Positions 22,926-23,267 of a stretch of 23,267 nucleotides of DNA are shown piece by piece. The notes under the pieces were generated by a model. That model was not told the origin of the DNA, did not search any database, and saw only the letters and a program-made list of their open reading frames with translations. The position numbers and the translations under genes are program-made. The stretch comes from CAZEAP01 sp964510315. GTDB lineage: Bacteria; Planctomycetota; Brocadiia; SM23-32. The DNA lies in assembly GCA_964510315.1 (NCBI GenBank), contig CAZEAP010000040.1:1-23267 (forward strand). The letters run 5' to 3'. Every line of letters starts with the position of its first letter. The stretch's first letter is position 1.

Positions 22926-23267
22926 TCACCCGTCCTCCCGAGCCCCGGCCGCCTCGGTCGGGGCTTCCTTATTCTCCGCAGCAAGCTCGCGCGCCGTCTC
23001 GCTAAGCACCTTGCGGCCACTCCTAGACATGCCGATGAACAGAACCATAAAAGCTAAACCAAACACAGCGGAAACGACACGGATAGGGCTAGGCACCCAC
23101 ATCCACAATATGCCGAGGAGCCCGAAGACTAGTGCCGCCAGAACGGTCAGGTACTCCTGGCGCTGTGGTAGTCTGCCAAGCGCATCCCACACGGCGCGAT
23201 TGTGCGACCCGTAGAGCCATTTGCGCTGATCGTAAGGCGGCGTTGTGTACGGAGTTGCCGGCAGGGC
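22926..23267 (-). CDS. Small two-segment membrane protein (N-terminus beyond the window)
   Basis: The frame is open to the right edge. It reads PATPYTTPPYDQRKWLYGSH at the edge, then RLPQRQEYLTVLAAL, two hydrophobic segments (VLAALVFGLLGILWMWV and VVSAVFGLAFMVLFIGM), a basic SRSGRKVL, and an acidic tail ending AGAREDG. A GTG at 23192 could be mistaken for the start, but 25 coding-like residues precede it without a stop, so the gene is cut by the window. The two helices with short turn suggest a small inner-membrane protein; no family recognised. It converges on the HARE gene with two bases between stops. Confidence 0.65.
   Translation of the reverse strand, partial: ALPATPYTTPPYDQRKWLYGSHNRAVWDALGRLPQRQEYLTVLAALVFGLLGILWMWVPSPIRVVSAVFGLAFMVLFIGMSRSGRKVLSETARELAAENKEAPTEAAGAREDG

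Overview
This is a GC-rich bacterial window. The gene content suggests a member of the Planctomycetota (PVC group), probably from an anaerobic or sediment habitat. The evidence is a sulfatase gene beside a neutral-ceramidase-like gene, a DUF5060/DUF4038/DUF5605-type glycoside hydrolase, a HARE-HTH protein, an IS110 fragment and many dispersed gene remnants. The taxonomic call is inference; no rRNA, tRNA or CRISPR array was seen.

Bases 1-3718 (+ strand) look like the tail of an arsenic/thiol-redox cluster. In order: the end of a small thioredoxin-like protein, a DGC-domain metal-binding protein, a lipoprotein, a small hypothetical protein, a membrane-anchored SurA-N-like/thioredoxin fusion, a CcdA-type electron transporter, and a decayed ArsR-ArsM chimera with an operator-like dyad. 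Bases 3610-7110 (- strand) hold a membrane-anchored WaaP/Kdo-kinase-like probable pseudokinase and an APC permease with a C-terminal PTS EIIA-like domain. A 60-bp paralogous kinase scrap overlaps the permease stop codon.

Bases 8339-17992 form a tight seven-gene + strand operon that looks like a DNA-modification/defence island: PLD-family nuclease, ORC/BrxC-like P-loop ATPase, HerA-type ATPase, a winged-helix-rich unknown, a 1186-residue N6-adenine methyltransferase, a protein with two Mrr_N-like domains but no Mrr nuclease, and a small PC4-like ssDNA-binding protein. The methyltransferase and the Mrr_N protein share a C-terminal domain of about 125 residues. I cannot match this gene set to BREX, DISARM, Dnd/Ssp, Dpd or Druantia. 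The operon has a good sigma70-type promoter and a structured, gene-free 690-bp leader. It is bracketed by inverted remnants of one repeated gene family, which place its edges near 7650 and 17975.

Bases 18000-23267 are a decaying carbohydrate/sulfate catabolic region: a neutral-ceramidase-like hydrolase (18317-19891), a sulfatase pseudogene with three lesions, a REP-like palindrome, an orphan remnant, a glycoside-hydrolase-like protein (- strand), an IS110-HARE chimera with a folded leader, and the C-terminal part of a membrane protein that runs off the right edge.
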